From contig DASQXE010000166.1 of NCBI GenBank assembly GCA_035639875.1, positions 1 through 49,089 of the forward strand: a stretch of 49,089 nt of DNA, given 5' to 3'. Below, one piece after another: positions 47,151 through 49,089 of this stretch; the stretch's first letter is position 1; each line of letters starts with the position of its first letter. Position numbers and translations under genes: made by a program. The notes under the pieces are model-generated. The model was given only the letters and a program-made list of their open reading frames with translations. It ran no database searches and was not told the DNA's origin. This DNA is from JAIBJP01 sp035639875. Lineage in GTDB: Bacteria > Actinomycetota > Thermoleophilia > Gaiellales > Gaiellaceae.

Positions 47151-47570
47151 TCAGCTCACCGCCTGCTTGACGAGCTTCGCGATCCTGGCCTCGTCGGCCT
47201 TGGTCAGCTTCGTCAGCGCGAAGGCGACCGGCCACATCGAGCCGTCGTCGAGCTTCGCAGCGTCGTTGAAGCCGAGCATCGCATAGCGCTCCTTGAACTT
47301 CTCTGCGTTGCGGAAGAAGACGACGACCTTGCCGTCCTTGTTGGCGTACGCGGGCATCCCGTACCAGGTCTTCGGCGTGAGGTCGGGGGCGCTCTCCTTG
47401 ACGATTGCGTGGATCCGCTCGCCGAGGGCGCGATCGTCAGGCGACATCGTTTCGAGAGCGGAAAGCACGGCTTCTTCCCCTTGTGCGGCCGTCTTTAGCT
47501 CCTTCGCCCGCGCTTTCATCGCTGCCTTTTCCTCGGCGGTGAATCCGCCCTTCGTCTTGGTGGGGCTCAT
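47151..47570 (-). CDS. DUF1801/YdhG-like domain protein
   Basis: A 139-residue protein of the DUF1801 (iron-chaperone/YdhG-like) family. The core is ERIHAIVKESAPDLTPKTWY, GMPAYANKDGKVVVFFRNAE, and KERYAMLGFNDAAKLDDGSM. A charged N-terminal helix comes first (FTAEEKAAMKARAKELKTAA). The family resembles frataxin in fold; actual role in this group is uncertain. The ATG overlaps the arsR stop by 4 nt. Confidence 0.85.
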   Translation of the reverse strand: MSPTKTKGGFTAEEKAAMKARAKELKTAAQGEEAVLSALETMSPDDRALGERIHAIVKESAPDLTPKTWYGMPAYANKDGKVVVFFRNAEKFKERYAMLGFNDAAKLDDGSMWPVAFALTKLTKADEARIAKLVKQAVS

Positions 47571-47878
47571 CGTGCTCCTTTCGTTCGTTCGACGACCTGC
47601 GCGAAGCGGTCGAGCCGCTGCAGCCACGTGCTGATGCCCTCGAATGCGTACGGCACCAGCATGCACCTGCGGACACGCCCGAGCTTCTCCGTCGTGACGA
47701 GCTCGGCCTCCTCCAGCAGCCGGACGTGCTTCCTCATTCCGGTCAGCGACATGCCGAACGGCTCGGCGAGCTCGCTAATCGTCGCGCTGCCGGCGCCGAG
47801 CCGTTCGAGGACGGCGCGCCGGGTCGGGTCGGCAAGAGCTGCGAAGGCGCGGTCGACGGTCCCAGAATACTGAACCAT
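47567..47878 (-). CDS. ArsR-family transcriptional regulator
   Basis: A 103-residue ArsR-type repressor. AFAALADPTRRAVLERLGAG and LTGMRKHVRLLEEAELVTTE carry the helix-turn-helix and wing. I prefer ATG 47878 (MVQYSGTVDR) over the in-frame ATG 47890 because the former is the usual family start and TATGGT (47886-47891, minus) sits seven bases before it. An inverted repeat overlaps the start, which fits autoregulation. It is first in the operon with DUF1801, SRPBCC and split-barrel genes. Confidence 0.9.
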   Translation of the reverse strand: MVQYSGTVDRAFAALADPTRRAVLERLGAGSATISELAEPFGMSLTGMRKHVRLLEEAELVTTEKLGRVRRCMLVPYAFEGISTWLQRLDRFAQVVERTKGAR

Positions 47879-47886
47879 TCGGTTCA
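47871..47886. promoter_or_regulatory. Inverted repeat at the arsR start (candidate operator)
   Basis: TGAACC-ATTC-GGTTCA is a 6-bp inverted repeat with a 4-nt centre. It covers the preferred start codon of arsR and abuts the TATGGT box, so ArsR bound here would block its own leaderless transcript. Confidence 0.5.
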
Positions 47887-48002
47887 CCATAGCACGTTAC
47901 ATAGGGCGATGCAAATCGACGGTGACGGCGTGCTTGTCGTTCCTGCGGCGCCTCAATGTCGCGGCCTACAATCCGGCGGCCACAGAACGAAACGGAGGGG
48001 AG

Positions 48003-48311
48003 ATGGCGGTTGGAGTCTTGACAGCAGCGCCTGAGTTCACGAAGCAGATCTACAACGACGTCACCGAGAAGATGTTTGGTCACGCCTCCCCGATGCGGGA
48101 AGACGAGGCACCGGAAGGGCTGATCGTCCACAGCGCCGGCCAGGGCGAGCAGGGCTACTACGTCTACGACATCTGGGAATCGCGTGAGGCCTTCGAGCGC
48201 TTCATGGAGGAGAAGCTCGGCGCGGCGCTCACAGATGTCATGGGCGGCCCGCCGCCCGAAGGCGGAGCGCCGCAGTACTTCCCGATCGACGTGCTCGTCA
48301 TCCCGGGCTGA
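48003..48311 (+). CDS. Small ABM-like (dimeric alpha-beta barrel) hypothetical protein
   Basis: A 102-residue protein. The middle (GLIVHSAGQGEQGYYVYDIW, then ESREAFERFMEEKL) resembles the antibiotic-biosynthesis-monooxygenase/dimeric ferredoxin-like fold, and a strand YFPIDVLVI ends it. The start ATG 48003 has GGAGGGG upstream; the frame is open earlier without family similarity. The assignment is by pattern and no reaction is proposed. Confidence 0.7.
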   Translation: MAVGVLTAAPEFTKQIYNDVTEKMFGHASPMREDEAPEGLIVHSAGQGEQGYYVYDIWESREAFERFMEEKLGAALTDVMGGPPPEGGAPQYFPIDVLVIPG

Positions 48312-48339
48312 ACCCGACGGGAAGGCGAATCGGCGCCGC

Positions 48340-49089
48340 ATGACCGACAACGAGCAGTTCTGGCGCGCGATCGTCACGGGCGACGCGGGCGTGATGCGGC
48401 GCGAGCGCCGGCGACACAGACGCATCCCTGGTGCGCCTCGCTGCAAGACGTGCCTCGTACCGTTCGGCGGACCGGCGGCACCCGTGGTCCGCGTCGTCCT
48501 CAAGCGTCGTCCATCCGCGAAGAACCCGAACTACTGCGACGTGTGCGAGACGTTCGTGCGGACGCATCCGGGCGGCGCCGAGGTCGAGATCTCGATGCTG
48601 TTCGCCGACGTGCGCGAGTCGACGACGCTTGCGGAGCAGATGCGACCGATGGAGTTCAGCAGGCTGATGAACCGCTTCTTCCACTGCGCGAACCGCGTCG
48701 TGATCGACAGCGACGGGGTCGTCGACAAGCTCGTCGGCGACGAGGTCGTCGCGCTCTACGTGCCCGCTGTCGGCCCTGACCACGCGGGAAAGGCGGTTGA
48801 AGCCGCGGGTGAGTTGCTGCGCGCGACGGCCGACCTCGTTCCGGTCGGTGCCGGCGTCCACACCGGCGTCGCCTACGTCGGCGCCGTCGGGTCCGACTCC
48901 ACCGTCGCCGACTTTACCGCGCTCGGCGAAGCCGTCAACGTCACGGCCAGGCTGGCGTCGCTGGCGGCCGCCGGTGACCTGCTGCGCGCAACGGCCAAAC
49001 TCGTTCCGGTCGGCGCCGGTGTCCACACCGGAGTCGCGTACGTCGGCGCCGTCGGTTCCGACTCGACCGTCGCCGACTTCACCGCGCTC
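48340..49089 (+). CDS. Zinc-ribbon class III nucleotide cyclase (partial, runs off window)
   Basis: The frame is open from ATG 48340 to the window end (250 codons). Residues 1-75 contain two Cys pairs (CKTC and CDVC), probably one zinc site. The cyclase domain follows with EISMLFADVRESTTLAEQM and VVDKLVGDEVVALYVPA, containing both metal Asp. The segment LLRATADLVPVGAGVHTGVA, YVGAVGSDSTVADFTAL recurs 55 residues later almost unchanged (with AKL for ADL). The first copy is followed by GEAVNVTARLASLAAAG, the normal end of the active site. The C-terminus is not in the window. Confidence 0.8.
   Translation, partial: MTDNEQFWRAIVTGDAGVMRRERRRHRRIPGAPRCKTCLVPFGGPAAPVVRVVLKRRPSAKNPNYCDVCETFVRTHPGGAEVEISMLFADVRESTTLAEQMRPMEFSRLMNRFFHCANRVVIDSDGVVDKLVGDEVVALYVPAVGPDHAGKAVEAAGELLRATADLVPVGAGVHTGVAYVGAVGSDSTVADFTALGEAVNVTARLASLAAAGDLLRATAKLVPVGAGVHTGVAYVGAVGSDSTVADFTAL
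48814..49089 (+). repeat. In-frame tandem duplication, period 165 nt, inside the cyclase gene
   Basis: Bases 48814-48924 and 48979-49089 encode nearly the same 37 residues, offset by exactly 165 nt (55 codons). The DNA copies differ at several third-codon positions (for example GTCGCCTAC versus GTCGCGTAC). The duplication therefore has some age and the protein sequence has been kept. It may continue beyond the window end. Confidence 0.85.

Overview
The window is about 49 kb of GC-rich, gene-dense DNA with many 4-nt start/stop overlaps and many GTG or TTG starts. The block ffh-rpsP-khpA-rimM-trmD-lepB...rplS-rnhB-yraN...comM-dprA, a deazaflavin (F420)-type protein, a DivIVA-like protein and many probable leaderless genes with a TANNNT box 6-7 nt before the start point to an actinobacterium. 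A Thermoleophilia-type lineage (Gaiellales/Solirubrobacterales) is my best guess, but that is inference.

Layout. 1-9378 is the translation/secretion core (SRP, S16, KhpA, RimM, TrmD, signal peptidase, L19, RNase HII, YraN, ComM, DprA). It is interrupted by a PLP decarboxylase between lepB and rplS and by an SDR/VOC/nitroreductase trio. 9338-14859 is a catabolic operon on the minus strand: zinc alcohol dehydrogenase, formaldehyde-activating enzyme (Fae) homologue, mandelate-racemase-type dehydratase, amidohydrolase and threonine-dehydratase-like enzyme. A second alcohol dehydrogenase diverges from it. 14838-20549 is a complete oligopeptide-type ABC importer with its two ATPases fused. 20700-25882 holds an aromatic-amino-acid-lyase homologue that has lost its MIO tripeptide, coupled to a MetE-like zinc methyltransferase, with a divergent ATP-grasp enzyme and an MFS exporter.

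26296-30776 is the most unusual part. Four tandem paralogous peptides of 70-71 aa, preceded by two more small ORFs, are followed by a perfect GC hairpin, an M50 membrane metalloprotease with a PqqD/RRE-like N-terminus, a secreted CxxC protein that carries the same short motifs as the peptides, and a lipoprotein. It looks like a RiPP-like or secreted-peptide system that I cannot match to a described family.

30849-49089 is an accessory and signalling region. It contains two ArsR + SRPBCC modules accompanied by RibD/DHFR-like proteins, a MarR-MFS pair, an F420-type protein, cupins, an ECF sigma factor with a SnoaL-like tail, and three class III nucleotide cyclases of different architecture. One cyclase is fused to a STAND NTPase and 14 WD40-like repeats; the last runs off the window and contains an internal 55-codon duplication. 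Two gene remnants (AraC C-terminus, RibD C-terminus) suggest turnover.

Three divergent gene pairs are separated by only 20-28 bp and have overlapping or back-to-back -10 boxes, so they look like bidirectional leaderless promoters.
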